64,000 nt of DNA from Nocardia wallacei. Its GTDB lineage: Bacteria; Actinomycetota; Actinomycetes; Mycobacteriales; Mycobacteriaceae. The stretch is taken from contig NZ_AP023396.1 of the NCBI RefSeq assembly GCF_014466955.1, positions 1,922,001 through 1,986,000 of the forward strand, given 5' to 3'. The first letter of the stretch is position 1, and every line of letters starts with the position of its first letter. A program made the translations under genes and the position numbers. Below the pieces are notes generated by a model. The model searched no databases, was not told the DNA's origin, and worked only from the letters and a program-made list of their open reading frames with translations. Shown in pieces: positions 47,841-56,787 of this stretch.

Positions 47841-50627
47841 ATGAAGAACAGCTTTTCAGAATTTGCGTTTTCGAGCCCGATGACCGATACGGCCATTTCC
47901 TCCCCCGGCAAACTGTACGGACGCGACCGGGAGCGCGCGGCGTTGGCGGCCTTGGTCGGCCGTGCCCGCGCCGGCGAGGGCGGCTCGGCGATCGTCTCGG
48001 GAGAACCGGGAATCGGTAAGAGTGCGCTGCTCGACGACGCCGGAGACAACGCGGCGGGCATGCGAGTGATCCGGGTGCATTGTGCCGTGTCCGAAGCCGA
48101 TATGGCATTCGCGACGCTCCACCAGCTACTCCTGCCCGGACTCGACCTGCTGCACTTTCTGCCCGAGCCACTGTCGGACGCGTTGCGTGCGGTGTTCGGA
48201 CTGTCGGACGGCCGGGCACCGAACCCGCGCCCGGTCGGTTCGGCGACGTTGTCGCTGCTGTCGAGAATGGCGGGTGAGCGGCCACTGCTCATCCTGGTCG
48301 ATGATGCGCACCGGGCCGACAGCGCCTCGATCGAGATCCTCGAGTTCGTGGTACGCCGTGTGCGGGCCGCGCCCATCGCGATGGTGTTCGCTGTGTGCCC
48401 GGAGGACGGCGGCCGATCCGTCCGCGGCGGCGAGGTGGAAGTGCGGCTGCGCGGGCTGGACCGGCCATCGGCTCGCGAACTGCTCCTGGACCGCCTCGGC
48501 CGGAGACCGACCCCGGCGCAAGAGCATGAGGTGTTGACAGCCGCGGGCGGAAACCCGCTGGCTATCAAGGGGTTTCCGGTGGTGCGGCCGCTCATGGGCC
48601 GGCCGCTGCCGATCGCGGAAAGGTTGCGACTGGCGTTCGCGCGCCGCGTCGCACGCCATCGCGAACCGCTGCGGCAGCTGTTGCTGTTGATCGCGGCGGA
48701 AGGTGAATGCTGCTGGAACGTACTATGTTGCGCGGCAACCTTGTTCGAGCCGGATCTCCGACCACAGCAGGACTGGCTCGTGACGCTCGACGATCTGATC
48801 GTGGTGGACGGCTCGACGGTGGGTTTCCGCCACCCGCTCGTTCGCTCGGCCGTCTACTACGGTGCCGCGCCTTCGGCTCGCAAGCGCGCACACCGGGCGC
48901 TCGCGGCTGCCGACGGCGCCGATGTCGTGCGTCGAGCCCGGCACCTCGGGCAGTTCGTGGAGGGACGCGACGAGGCCGCCGCCGAGGAGTGTGAGCGAGC
49001 GGCCCGCATCGCCGCCTGTTCGAGTCCCCTCACCGCTGCCGTGCTGTCGGACCGTGCGGTGGAACTCGGCGAACTACGGGCGGCGCGGCCCCGGCGGCTC
49101 GTCGCGTCCGCGACCGCGTGGTGGCGCGTCGGGGACTTCGACCGGGTGGAGTCGGCGCTGGCGTGCATCGACGGCGCCGATCTCCGCGACGGGACCACGC
49201 GCCTGCGGGTGATGTGGTTACGCGCGGCGATGGAACTGCGGTTCGGCCGACCGGCCGATGCTGTCGCGATGGTCCGCACAGTTCTGGACACCGCGGTGAA
49301 AGCTCCTTTGCAGCAATCGATTCCACTGCTGCTCCTGCTGCAGGAGGCGTGTTCCGCGACGGTCGGGCGGGACGAGTTGTCCGACGTGATGGATCGGCTG
49401 CCGCTCGCCGGCTCCGGCGAAGCCGACCTCCTCGGCCGGATGGTGCGCGGCTGCTGCCGGGTCCGGGAAGGCAAGGATCCCGGATTGCATCCCGGTGATG
49501 TGGCGGCAGTCGAACAGTTGACCGATCCCGGCCTGTTGTCCTGGGCGACCGGGGCGGTGTGGGAGTTGGGGCACCGGGCGCGGGCGCGGCGCCTGAGTCG
49601 ATCGGCGATGCGGCAGGCGCGGCGCCTCATGACGCCGGTCTACCTGGTGTCGGCATTGCGCCACGCGGTCGACCACGAGTCGGCGAGCGGGCATTTCGAC
49701 GCCGCCGAGGCACTCGCCGAGGAAGGTCTTCAGGTGGCAGAGGCGACCGGGCAGCGCAACGCGATTCTCGGCTTTCGCGGCTGCCTCGTTGTGCTGGCGG
49801 CGCTCCGTGGTCGAGAGTCGCAAGCCTTGCCGTTGGCGCGCGAGCTGATCGCCGATGCGCTCAGCCAAGGCGTCCCCGATGCCGTCATCGCGGCCCGGCG
49901 CGCCTTGGGCCTGCTCGACCTGGCCGCCGGACGACCGGAGCAGGCGCTGGTGCACTTCGGTCCGCTCGTCGACGGTGCCTACCGCGCTCCGGCCATGGCC
50001 GATGTGCCCGATCTGATCGAGGCGGCGGTGCAACTGGACCGGCCCGACCTGGCTACCGAGCCGCTGGCGCTGTTCACCCGCTGGGCGAAGGCCACTGCGG
50101 CGCCGGAGTCGCAGGCTCTGGCCGCTCGGTGCCGTGCGTTGCTCAGTCCTGCCGATGTCGCGACGACCGAGTTCCTCCGGGCCGTGGCACTGCACGAACG
50201 CGGAGACCAACCGCTGGAGACGGCGAGAACCCTGCTGCTGTTCGGCAGGCATCTGCGGCGCAGACGTCGCCGCTCGCAGGCTCGCACGCCCCTGCGAGCG
50301 GCTCTGGCGGGTTTTCACAGCCTGGGCGCGACGCTGTGGGCCGAGCGCGCCCGAGACGAATTGCGTGCCATGGGGGAAACCGTGAACTCCCGTGCCGCCG
50401 GGCGTATGTCGGCGCTGACTCCACAGGAGTTGAGAATCGCCACCGCCGTCTCGCAAGGTAGCACCAACCGCGATATCGCGGCACAGCTGTTTCTGAGCCA
50501 TCGCACGGTCGACCACCATCTGCGGAAGATCTTCCGGAAGACCGGCGTCGGCTCTCGCGCGGAACTCACCCGGCTGGTGCTGACCGACAATGACGGCGAT
50601 GCGAACTCCGAGAGCCGAGAACCATAA
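47841..50627 (+). CDS. LAL-type LuxR transcriptional regulator with N-terminal AAA ATPase
   Basis: A 928-residue regulator: Walker A GEPGIGKS (54-61), Walker B LLILVDDAHRADSAS, TPR-like middle, and C-terminal LuxR HTH (LTPQELRIATAVSQGSTNRD, SHRTVDHHLRKIFRKTGV). It is likely an ATP-dependent activator. A P450 and a Baeyer-Villiger monooxygenase follow in the same orientation and are plausible targets. Start ATG 47841; ATG 47880 (MTDTAISSP) is an alternative nearer the conserved GRDRERAAL. The perfect inverted repeat ~200 bases upstream may control it. It is the third full-length paralogue in the window. Confidence 0.92.
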   Translation: MKNSFSEFAFSSPMTDTAISSPGKLYGRDRERAALAALVGRARAGEGGSAIVSGEPGIGKSALLDDAGDNAAGMRVIRVHCAVSEADMAFATLHQLLLPGLDLLHFLPEPLSDALRAVFGLSDGRAPNPRPVGSATLSLLSRMAGERPLLILVDDAHRADSASIEILEFVVRRVRAAPIAMVFAVCPEDGGRSVRGGEVEVRLRGLDRPSARELLLDRLGRRPTPAQEHEVLTAAGGNPLAIKGFPVVRPLMGRPLPIAERLRLAFARRVARHREPLRQLLLLIAAEGECCWNVLCCAATLFEPDLRPQQDWLVTLDDLIVVDGSTVGFRHPLVRSAVYYGAAPSARKRAHRALAAADGADVVRRARHLGQFVEGRDEAAAEECERAARIAACSSPLTAAVLSDRAVELGELRAARPRRLVASATAWWRVGDFDRVESALACIDGADLRDGTTRLRVMWLRAAMELRFGRPADAVAMVRTVLDTAVKAPLQQSIPLLLLLQEACSATVGRDELSDVMDRLPLAGSGEADLLGRMVRGCCRVREGKDPGLHPGDVAAVEQLTDPGLLSWATGAVWELGHRARARRLSRSAMRQARRLMTPVYLVSALRHAVDHESASGHFDAAEALAEEGLQVAEATGQRNAILGFRGCLVVLAALRGRESQALPLARELIADALSQGVPDAVIAARRALGLLDLAAGRPEQALVHFGPLVDGAYRAPAMADVPDLIEAAVQLDRPDLATEPLALFTRWAKATAAPESQALAARCRALLSPADVATTEFLRAVALHERGDQPLETARTLLLFGRHLRRRRRRSQARTPLRAALAGFHSLGATLWAERARDELRAMGETVNSRAAGRMSALTPQELRIATAVSQGSTNRDIAAQLFLSHRTVDHHLRKIFRKTGVGSRAELTRLVLTDNDGDANSESREP

Positions 50628-50724
50628 CCGGTCGACGCACCGGCGGCGAGACACTGTACGGCCGGACGTGAGGGGGCTCGCCGATAGCTACCTGCAGGCA
50701 ACAAGTTCTCGTGCTGGTTTTGCT

Positions 50725-50749
50725 GAAGATGTTGTACTGCAACGTCTTC
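50725..50749. promoter_or_regulatory. Inverted repeat upstream of the P450/monooxygenase pair
   Basis: GAAGATGTTG / CAACGTCTTC around a 5-base centre (10-bp arms with one G-T mismatch) lies ~100 bases before the P450 start. A dimeric regulator, possibly the adjacent LuxR, could bind here. This is inferred from symmetry and position. Confidence 0.4.
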
Positions 50750-50846
50750 CGGTATGGTCCCCTGGCGTGCCCACACAACGAATGTCAGGCCGTCCGGTCG
50801 CGGGCGGGGAGGGACACGGCGCGGCGTCGCACGCGGGGGGTACGCG

Positions 50847-52094
50847 TTGAGCGAAACAGATTCGGGTGTGCGGGGCGAATCGGCCGCGCACGGGTTCCCG
50901 GTCTCGGCGACCGGCACGCGTGTTCGGCTGGATACGCCCGCGTTCGCGGCGGATCCGCACCGCGTCTACGCGGACATGCGGCGTCACGGCCCGCTGGTAC
51001 CGGTCGAGCTCTCCCCGGATGTGCCGGCGACGCTGGTGATCGGTTACCAGGTGGCCGTGCAAATCCTCAACGACGAGCAGCATTTCCCCGCCGATTCCCG
51101 CCGTTGGGAGAACAACGCCGCACCGGGCTGTCCGTTGCTGCCGATGCTGGGTTATCGCCAGAACGCGCTGCGCACCGCCGGCGCCGAGCACGAGCGGTAC
51201 CGGCGCACCGTCATCGCGGCGTTGGAAACCGTTGACCTGCACAAGGTTCACGACGCGGTCGCGCGCGCCGCCGAGGCCCTGATCAACGGCTTCTGCGAGC
51301 GCGGCGCCGCCGATCTGCGGATGGACTACGCGTTTCCGCTGACCTTCCGGGTCCTCGGTGAGCTGATGGATTTCCCCGAAGACGCCGCGGCCGCGGCGTA
51401 CGAGGGGATGGCCGCGATGCTGGAGGGCGTGGGTGCCGAGGAGGGGCAGCAGCGTTTCGTGCAGGCTCTGATCGGAGTGGTCCAGCAGAAGCAGGCCGAG
51501 CCGGGCGACGATCTGACCTCACAGCTGCTGAAGCATCCGGACGGTCTCGATCTCATGGAGATGGTCAATCAGGCCGCGCTGCTGTTCTCGATGGGCACGG
51601 AGCCGACCTGCAATCTCATCCTCAACGCATTGCTGCTGTTGATGACCGATGAGCAATACGGCGGAGAGGTCCTCAGCGGCGCCATGGCCACCCGGGACGC
51701 CATCGATGCCGTGCTGTTCGAAGACCCGCCGCTGGCGAACTGGTGTGTGAGCTACCCCAGACAGCCCCAGCTCGTGGGCGATACCTGGCTACCGGCCGAT
51801 GAACCGGTGGTCATCAGCCTGGCCGCGTGCAACAACGATCCCGTCGTCGCGGGTGGTGACCGCAGAGGTAACCGGTCACACCTGGCGTGGGGCGCCGGTC
51901 CGCATGCCTGTCCGGCCCAGCCCCTCGCCCTGACGATCGCCTCGCAGGGCATCGACCTGCTGCTCGACGCGCTGCCGGATATTCGCCCGCAATTCCCTGC
52001 GCGACAACCGGATTGGCGGCCGGGGCAGTTCCACCGCGCCTTGGCGGCGCTACCCGTCCGATTTCCGCCGTGCCCGCCGATGCGCCTCGTGTGA
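50847..52094 (+). CDS. Cytochrome P450 lacking the EXXR motif (CYP157-like)
   Basis: A ~415-residue P450 with heme loop HLAWGAGPHACPAQPLAL (Cys355) and I-helix LLFSMGTEPTCNLI. At the K-helix position, where P450s have EXXR, it reads DAVLFEDPPLANW (D287-F291). The Streptomyces CYP157 family is known to lack EXXR, and the context sequence (LFEDPP followed by WLPADEPVVISLAACNNDP) is of that kind. TTG 50847 with a G-rich Shine-Dalgarno is the likely start, because upstream codons of the open frame are low-complexity Arg/Gly. Substrate unknown. The Baeyer-Villiger monooxygenase gene follows on the same strand, suggesting a shared oxidative pathway. Confidence 0.85.
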   Translation: MSETDSGVRGESAAHGFPVSATGTRVRLDTPAFAADPHRVYADMRRHGPLVPVELSPDVPATLVIGYQVAVQILNDEQHFPADSRRWENNAAPGCPLLPMLGYRQNALRTAGAEHERYRRTVIAALETVDLHKVHDAVARAAEALINGFCERGAADLRMDYAFPLTFRVLGELMDFPEDAAAAAYEGMAAMLEGVGAEEGQQRFVQALIGVVQQKQAEPGDDLTSQLLKHPDGLDLMEMVNQAALLFSMGTEPTCNLILNALLLLMTDEQYGGEVLSGAMATRDAIDAVLFEDPPLANWCVSYPRQPQLVGDTWLPADEPVVISLAACNNDPVVAGGDRRGNRSHLAWGAGPHACPAQPLALTIASQGIDLLLDALPDIRPQFPARQPDWRPGQFHRALAALPVRFPPCPPMRLV

Positions 52095-52251
52095 TCGATG
52101 AGGTAGGACAACCGGCCCCGCGCGGGATGTCCGTCGAGTGACCGCACGGTCGCTGAACGACGAACGCGCGCAACGGTATTCCGCTAATCTGCAATTCGCG
52201 GCGGCCTGGACGGCCGTAGCGTGCGCCGATTCGATGAAAGGCAGGTCCACG

Positions 52252-53895
52252 ATGACAATGACCTCGGAGCAGTCCGCGTTCGCGAGCGGGCAGGAGGCTC
52301 GCGAGATCGACGCGGTCGTTGTCGGAGCTGGATTCGCCGGGCTGCACATGCTGCACAAGTTGCGTGAACTCGGATTCTCGGTGCGGGTGTACGAGGCCGG
52401 CGGCGGACTCGGCGGCACGTGGTACTGGAACCGCTACCCGGGCGCGCGTGTCGACGTGAAGAGCATGTACTACAACTACTCCTTCGATCCGGAGCTCGAG
52501 CAGGAGTGGGAGTGGACGGAGAAATTGCCGCCGCAGCCGGAGTTGCTCCGCTACATCGATCACGTGGCGGATCGTTTCGATCTGCGCAAGGACGTGCGGT
52601 TGCACACCCGGGTCACCGCCGCGGTCTACGACGAATCCGCGGCGCGGTGGCGGATCACGACCGATCGGGGCGAGGTCGTCTCGGCGCGGTTCGCGATCAT
52701 GGCGACCGGCTGTCTGTCGGTGCCGAAGCGGGTGGAAGTTCCGGGCATCGAGACATTCCGGGGCCGCAGTTTCCACACCGGCGAATGGCCCGAGCACGAC
52801 GTGGATTTCACTGGTCGGCGGGTAGCGGTGATCGGCACCGGTTCCTCTGGGGTGCAAATTGTTCCGCTGGTCGCCGCGGCCGCCGAGCAGCTCACCGTGT
52901 TCCAGCGGACCGCGAACTATGTTCTGCCCGCCGGTAATCACCCGATCGATCCCGAATACCAACGCGAGATCAAGTCTCGCTACCGCGAGGTGCGCACGGC
53001 GAACCGGGAATCGTCGTTCGGCATCGCGCAGCCCGAGCCCACCAAGGGGGCGCTCGAGGTGAGCGAGGAGGAGCGAAACGCCTTCTACCGCAAGGTGTGG
53101 GAGGACAAGGACAGCGAATTGGTCAGCATGCTGGTCGGATTCACGGACCTGCTCGCCGATGAGGCCGCCAACGAGACCGCCGCCCAGTTCATTCGCGACC
53201 GGATCGCGGAGATCGTGACGGATCCGGCTGTCGCCCGGCTACTTCAGCCCTCCGGTCTGTTCGGCGTCAAGCGCCCGGTGCTCGGGACGAACTATTACGA
53301 AACCTTCAATCGTCCCAATGTCCGGCTCGTGGACGTGCGCGCGACCCCGCTCACACAGGTGACCGCCTCCGGCCTCGAGACGACGGCGGAGAGTTTCGAG
53401 TTCGACGACATCATCTACGCCACCGGATTCGACGCGATGACCGGTGCGCTGGCCGCGATCGACATTCGCGGCCGGGATGGTGTGTCGTTGCGGGAGAAGT
53501 GGGCCGCCGGTCCTGTCACCTATCTCGGTCTCGCCGTGGCGGGTTTCCCGAATCTCTTCACGCTCGCGGGCTCGGGCAGCCCCTCGGTCCTGTCGAACAT
53601 GATGGTGTCCATCGAGCAGCACGTCGACTGGGTGGCCGACGCGATCGTCTCGATGCGGTCCAGAGGCATCACGACCATGGAGGCCCGAGTCGACGCCGAG
53701 CAGGGCTGGACCCGGCATGTCGGCGAAGTAGGCGATATGACGCTCTATCCGAAAGTCGACTCCTGGTACGTCGGATCGAATGTGCCCGGCAAACCGAGGG
53801 TGATGTACGCCTATATCGGCGGCGTCGGAGCATACCGGGAGAAATGCGACCAGGTCGCCGCCGCCGACTACGAAGGTTTCACCCTGACACAGTGA
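52252..53895 (+). CDS. Flavin-containing Baeyer-Villiger monooxygenase
   Basis: A 547-residue class B monooxygenase, close in length to cyclohexanone monooxygenase (543). It has an N-terminal FAD Rossmann motif (AVVVGAGFAGLHMLHKLREL), GGTWYWNRYPGARVDVKS, the BVMO fingerprint FRGRSFHTGEWP (F169, H175, W179), and a second dinucleotide motif VAVIGTGSSGVQIVP for NADPH. It should insert oxygen next to a carbonyl to give an ester or lactone. ATG 52252 was chosen over GTG 52138 because the extra 38 residues have no family counterpart and AGG precedes it. It is probably co-transcribed with the EXXR-less P450. A strong hairpin follows its stop. Confidence 0.92.
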   Translation: MTMTSEQSAFASGQEAREIDAVVVGAGFAGLHMLHKLRELGFSVRVYEAGGGLGGTWYWNRYPGARVDVKSMYYNYSFDPELEQEWEWTEKLPPQPELLRYIDHVADRFDLRKDVRLHTRVTAAVYDESAARWRITTDRGEVVSARFAIMATGCLSVPKRVEVPGIETFRGRSFHTGEWPEHDVDFTGRRVAVIGTGSSGVQIVPLVAAAAEQLTVFQRTANYVLPAGNHPIDPEYQREIKSRYREVRTANRESSFGIAQPEPTKGALEVSEEERNAFYRKVWEDKDSELVSMLVGFTDLLADEAANETAAQFIRDRIAEIVTDPAVARLLQPSGLFGVKRPVLGTNYYETFNRPNVRLVDVRATPLTQVTASGLETTAESFEFDDIIYATGFDAMTGALAAIDIRGRDGVSLREKWAAGPVTYLGLAVAGFPNLFTLAGSGSPSVLSNMMVSIEQHVDWVADAIVSMRSRGITTMEARVDAEQGWTRHVGEVGDMTLYPKVDSWYVGSNVPGKPRVMYAYIGGVGAYREKCDQVAAADYEGFTLTQ

Positions 53896-53959
53896 CCGAA
53901 CCGCCGCCGCCAAGTCCACTCCTCTGGGTTCGGGGGATTCGCGGTTGATGTCGCTTCTG

Positions 53960-53986
53960 CCCCGGCCGAACCGAGTTCGGCCGGGG
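53960..53986. terminator. Bidirectional hairpin terminator between convergent genes
   Basis: CCCCGGCCGAA / TTCGGCCGGGG is a perfect 11-bp stem with loop CCGAG, extendable by CTG/CAG with a bulge. It sits between the BVMO stop (53895) and the stop of the minus-strand PPOX gene (53993). It is a U-less GC hairpin, as is common in actinomycetes. Confidence 0.75.
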
Positions 53987-53992
53987 GCAGGG

Positions 53993-54886
53993 CTACGCGG
54001 GGTTGGCCGGGGAGAGTTCGGGTGGGCTCCAGCGGAGCGGGCCGGCGTGGGGGATCGCTATCACCTCGGTGATGTCGAACTCGATGGCGCATTGCGCTCC
54101 GGGTGCGGAACCTGTTTCCGTCCAGAGGATTTCGGCTGTGCCGGTGAGTTGCAGGGTGGCTCCGGTGCGCCAGTCGGGGATCAGCAGGCCGCAGCGCGGG
54201 TCGGTGAGTATGTTGCCGAGGGTCATGAACATGGAGTTGCCTCGGTAGTCCGGCCAGCGCAACCGGGACGGTGAAAGCACCTGCAGGAAACCGGGATTGC
54301 CGCCGCGATGCGAGGCGTCGGCGTTGCCTTCGGCATCGACGGTTCCGATGAAGAACGTGTCGGTGACCGACAGCGCCTGCTGCTGCGCGGTGTCGAGTGT
54401 CGCGGAGTGCCGGGCCGGGCCGGGAACGGTCGGCTGGAACTCTGTGATCGACCGCCGGGAGATGTATTTCGGGCAGTTCGAATACACCTGGTCGGTCGCG
54501 ATTCGAATCCCGGCGGCCGTCGGTTCGGCGGTGCCGTTCACTCGCATTCGTCGGCGGCGCTGCGGTTGCAGCGCGATCAATCCCACCTTGCGCCGGCCGC
54601 GCAGCGGTTCGGCCAATGGGTCTCCCGGGACCGGATGCGCGTCCACGGACACCGTGCGCGCGTCCTCGGCGTGTGCGAAACCCGGGAGACCGACTATCTG
54701 GCTGGTCCAGATCCGGCCCGCGTCGTCGGCCGCCGCCAGGACGACCATCGGCTGTTCGGCCAGGAACGCCGCTGCCGCGCCGGGGATTTCGGGACTGATG
54801 ATGCGTCCTACCCGGCCGGCGCTGTCGGCCTGGCCCATGCGCCGCTGCACGGCCAGCTCACCGGCGTGGAATACAGAGGTCACCAC
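53993..54886 (-). CDS. Pyridoxamine 5'-phosphate oxidase-like (FMN split-barrel) protein
   Basis: A 297-residue protein of the PPOX-like split beta-barrel family. Landmarks: FLAEQPMVVLAAADDAGRIW, RRKVGLIALQPQRRRRMRVN, a central QVYSNCPKYISRR and DTFFIGTVDAEGNADASHRG, and NPGFLQVLSPSRLRWPDYRG near GNILTDPRCGLLIPD. Such proteins bind FMN (or F420) and reduce small molecules or fall in the pyridoxamine-phosphate-oxidase-like group of unknown substrate; the NCPKYI signature belongs to the longer tandem form. The gene is 9 bases downstream of the VOC gene on the same strand, forming a two-gene operon. Confidence 0.85.
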   Translation of the reverse strand: MVTSVFHAGELAVQRRMGQADSAGRVGRIISPEIPGAAAAFLAEQPMVVLAAADDAGRIWTSQIVGLPGFAHAEDARTVSVDAHPVPGDPLAEPLRGRRKVGLIALQPQRRRRMRVNGTAEPTAAGIRIATDQVYSNCPKYISRRSITEFQPTVPGPARHSATLDTAQQQALSVTDTFFIGTVDAEGNADASHRGGNPGFLQVLSPSRLRWPDYRGNSMFMTLGNILTDPRCGLLIPDWRTGATLQLTGTAEILWTETGSAPGAQCAIEFDITEVIAIPHAGPLRWSPPELSPANPA

Positions 54887-54895
54887 GACTCCGGA

Positions 54896-55345
54896 TCAGA
54901 AGAAGCCACAGGTCGGCGCCGCACCGCTCGGCGCGGGGGCCGATTCGGCGCCACCGGGCGCGTAGACCTCGAGCCGGATGCCGTCGGGATCGCTGAAGAA
55001 GATGCCGCCGGAGGCCGCGCCCTCACCGTGCGCGACGACGCCATCGTGCGCGAATGTCACCGCGAGGTCCTTCAGCACCGCCTCCACCTCGCGCACCTGC
55101 TCGATGGTATCGACCTGAAACGAGAGATGATGCAGCCCAGGAGTTTTCGCCGAGAACTCACCGTCGCTCTGCTGCCACAGGGTCAGCTGGAGCCGTCCGT
55201 CGGCGCCCAGGAAAGCGAAGCGGTGCGCGCCGTCGCCACCGCCGAGCTGCTCGAAACCCAATGCGCGCCGGTAGAACTCGACGGACCGATCCAGATCGGT
55301 GACGTTCAGGCCGATGTGGCCGGTGGCGAGCTGCGGTGTGGTCAT
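54896..55345 (-). CDS. VOC/glyoxalase-family protein
   Basis: A 149-residue vicinal-oxygen-chelate protein: GHIGLNVTDLDRSVEFYRRA, then LGFEQLGGG, and the second half PGLHHLSFQVDTIEQVREVE with FFSDPDGIRLEVYAPGG. Metal ligands H10, H~72 and E~127 fit the family. Activity could be isomerase, dioxygenase, or drug or aldehyde detoxification. GGAGG precedes ATG 55345. It is divergent from a CGNR regulator across an operator-like GTCAAA dyad and leads the PPOX gene. The C-terminal ~18 residues are a Pro/Ala tail. Confidence 0.88.
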   Translation of the reverse strand: MTTPQLATGHIGLNVTDLDRSVEFYRRALGFEQLGGGDGAHRFAFLGADGRLQLTLWQQSDGEFSAKTPGLHHLSFQVDTIEQVREVEAVLKDLAVTFAHDGVVAHGEGAASGGIFFSDPDGIRLEVYAPGGAESAPAPSGAAPTCGFF

Positions 55346-55368
55346 GGCGATCCTCCGTAGATGTAACC

Positions 55369-55386
55369 GTCAAAGTTGATTTTGAC
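55369..55386. promoter_or_regulatory. Operator-like dyad GTCAAA-N6-TTTGAC
   Basis: Perfect 6-bp inverted repeat in the AT-rich divergent region between the VOC gene and the CGNR regulator. Its right arm overlaps TTGACA on the plus strand, which could be a -35 box. Regulation of both directions by the CGNR protein is inferred. Confidence 0.5.
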
Positions 55387-55495
55387 AGTTATGAAGCTAC
55401 GGCCACCCGCACTGTCCGTCAACCCCCGAAACTGATTTAGAGGGTTAGTATGTACCGGTGGCACCGTGCACGGAAGGAGATGGTTAACCTCAGGC

Positions 55496-56014
55496 ATGCG
55501 CGACCCACGCCCGCACGTCGGCGAACCGCTCGCCGTCGACCTGCTGAACACGCGGTGGATGTCGGCGGACGGTCCGCGGGACCTCCTGATCGACTGTGAT
55601 GGCCTGCGCTGCTGGCTGACCGCGAACGATCTCGCCGATCGTTGCGTGCCCGACGAGCGCACCCGGCAGGCGCTGTTGTCCGCCCGCGACGCGATTCTGC
55701 GCACGGTGTGCGAGGACGATGCCGAGGAGCTGAACCGGATCCTCGACCACGGCCGCATCCGTCGCGTACTCACCGATACCGGGCCTGCCGAACACCCCGA
55801 CGTGCCGCGGCCCGAATGGCTGGCCGCCTGGCTGGCCGCGGACAACCTGCTACACCTGCTGCGCGAGCGTCCCGGTCGCATCAAACAGTGCGCGCATCCG
55901 CAGTGCGTCCTGTTCTTCTACGACACCTCGAAGAACGGCACCCGCCGCTGGCATTCGATGGCTGCCTGCGGCAACCGAGCCAAGGCCGCCCGTCACTACG
56001 CCAAGAAGTCCTGA
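55496..56014 (+). CDS. CGNR zinc-finger regulator (ABATE domain)
   Basis: A 172-residue protein: an N-terminal ABATE-type helical domain (GEPLAVDLLNTRWMSADGPR, then helices to ADNLLHLLRE) and a C-terminal zinc finger with CAHPQCVLFFYDTSKNGTRR, WHSMAACGNRAKAARHY. Four Cys (CxxxxC and CGNR) bind zinc, and CGNR proteins are stress-responsive DNA-binding regulators. ATG 55496 is preferred; the frame extends ten codons to 55466. It is divergent from the VOC/PPOX operon, its probable target, and convergent with the TetR gene. Confidence 0.88.
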   Translation: MRDPRPHVGEPLAVDLLNTRWMSADGPRDLLIDCDGLRCWLTANDLADRCVPDERTRQALLSARDAILRTVCEDDAEELNRILDHGRIRRVLTDTGPAEHPDVPRPEWLAAWLAADNLLHLLRERPGRIKQCAHPQCVLFFYDTSKNGTRRWHSMAACGNRAKAARHYAKKS

Positions 56015-56056
56015 GCTCGGCTGGCGAATTCGCAGCGAAAAGTTAAGTGCCACAGG

Positions 56057-56683
56057 CTACCCGGTGGCTGGAGCCTCGTGGTCGGGAAGCTTGATCGCGG
56101 AGACGTACATCTCGAGAATCGGCCGGTAGAGGTCGAGGGTATCGAGTTGGCTGGCCAATTCGACGGCGTCGGTGGTGGCGATGAGGACGTGGGCGAAGGT
56201 GAGCGGCGGGATCGAGAGCGTGGCGCCGATGCGGTCGAGTCCTTCGGCGACGAAGTTCGCCAGGGCCTGCGCCACCTCGGATCGCTTGGCCGCCACTCGT
56301 TGTCGGGCTTCGGGGTTGCGAAGTAGATACAGCGTGAACTCGTGGCCCAGAGCGGCCTGGCCGGCCCCGCGTTCGTCGCTGAGCCGGCGCCAGCGCCGGG
56401 CGATCTCGTCGAGTTCGCGCGCCCCGACCTCGGTCGCCGCGGAGATCACCTCGGAGAAGGTGTCGAAGTAGCGGCGCCAGTAGCGATCGTTCACGGCCAG
56501 GAAGAGGTCTTCCTTGGCGGTGAAGTGCTTGTAGATGGCGCCCTTCGTGTAGCCGGCCGTGCGGGCGATGTCGTCGAGAGTCGCTGACATGAAGCCTTTT
56601 TCGGCGAAGACCGCCTCGGCGGCATCCAGCAGCAACGATCGGGTGTGCTCGAGGCGCCGCTCCACAGTCCACCGCTCAACCAT
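56057..56683 (-). CDS. TetR-family transcriptional regulator
   Basis: A 208-residue protein with the TetR N-terminal HTH (RSLLLDAAEAVFAEKGFMSA, TLDDIARTAGYTKGAIYKHF) and a helical ligand domain ending LPDHEAPATG. It is likely a repressor. It is divergent from the AveC-MoxR-VWA-P450 operon, with a repeated ACCCATTGG element in between that should be its operator. Start ATG 56683. Confidence 0.92.
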   Translation of the reverse strand: MVERWTVERRLEHTRSLLLDAAEAVFAEKGFMSATLDDIARTAGYTKGAIYKHFTAKEDLFLAVNDRYWRRYFDTFSEVISAATEVGARELDEIARRWRRLSDERGAGQAALGHEFTLYLLRNPEARQRVAAKRSEVAQALANFVAEGLDRIGATLSIPPLTFAHVLIATTDAVELASQLDTLDLYRPILEMYVSAIKLPDHEAPATG

Positions 56684-56712
56684 GCCCGGAGTCTACCAAC
56701 AGAATCCGAGCG

Positions 56713-56743
56713 ACCCATTGGATGCTGAGATACCCATTGGTAT
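56713..56743. promoter_or_regulatory. Probable TetR operator: two ACCCATTGG repeats and an ATACC/GGTAT dyad
   Basis: ACCCATTGG occurs at 56713-56721 and 56732-56740, 19 bases apart, about two helical turns and so on the same DNA face. The second copy is inside the dyad ATACC-CATT-GGTAT (56730-56743). The element lies 30-60 bases from both divergent starts, typical of TetR autoregulatory sites. Confidence 0.6.
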
Positions 56744-56787
56744 ATTGGCGTGAGCCGTGCTGCGACGATCGAGAAGGAGACGGTGTC

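Noticed and set aside
52138..52251. N-terminal extension of the Baeyer-Villiger monooxygenase from GTG 52138
   Set aside because: The extra 38 residues have no counterpart in the family, and ATG 52252 gives the typical length.
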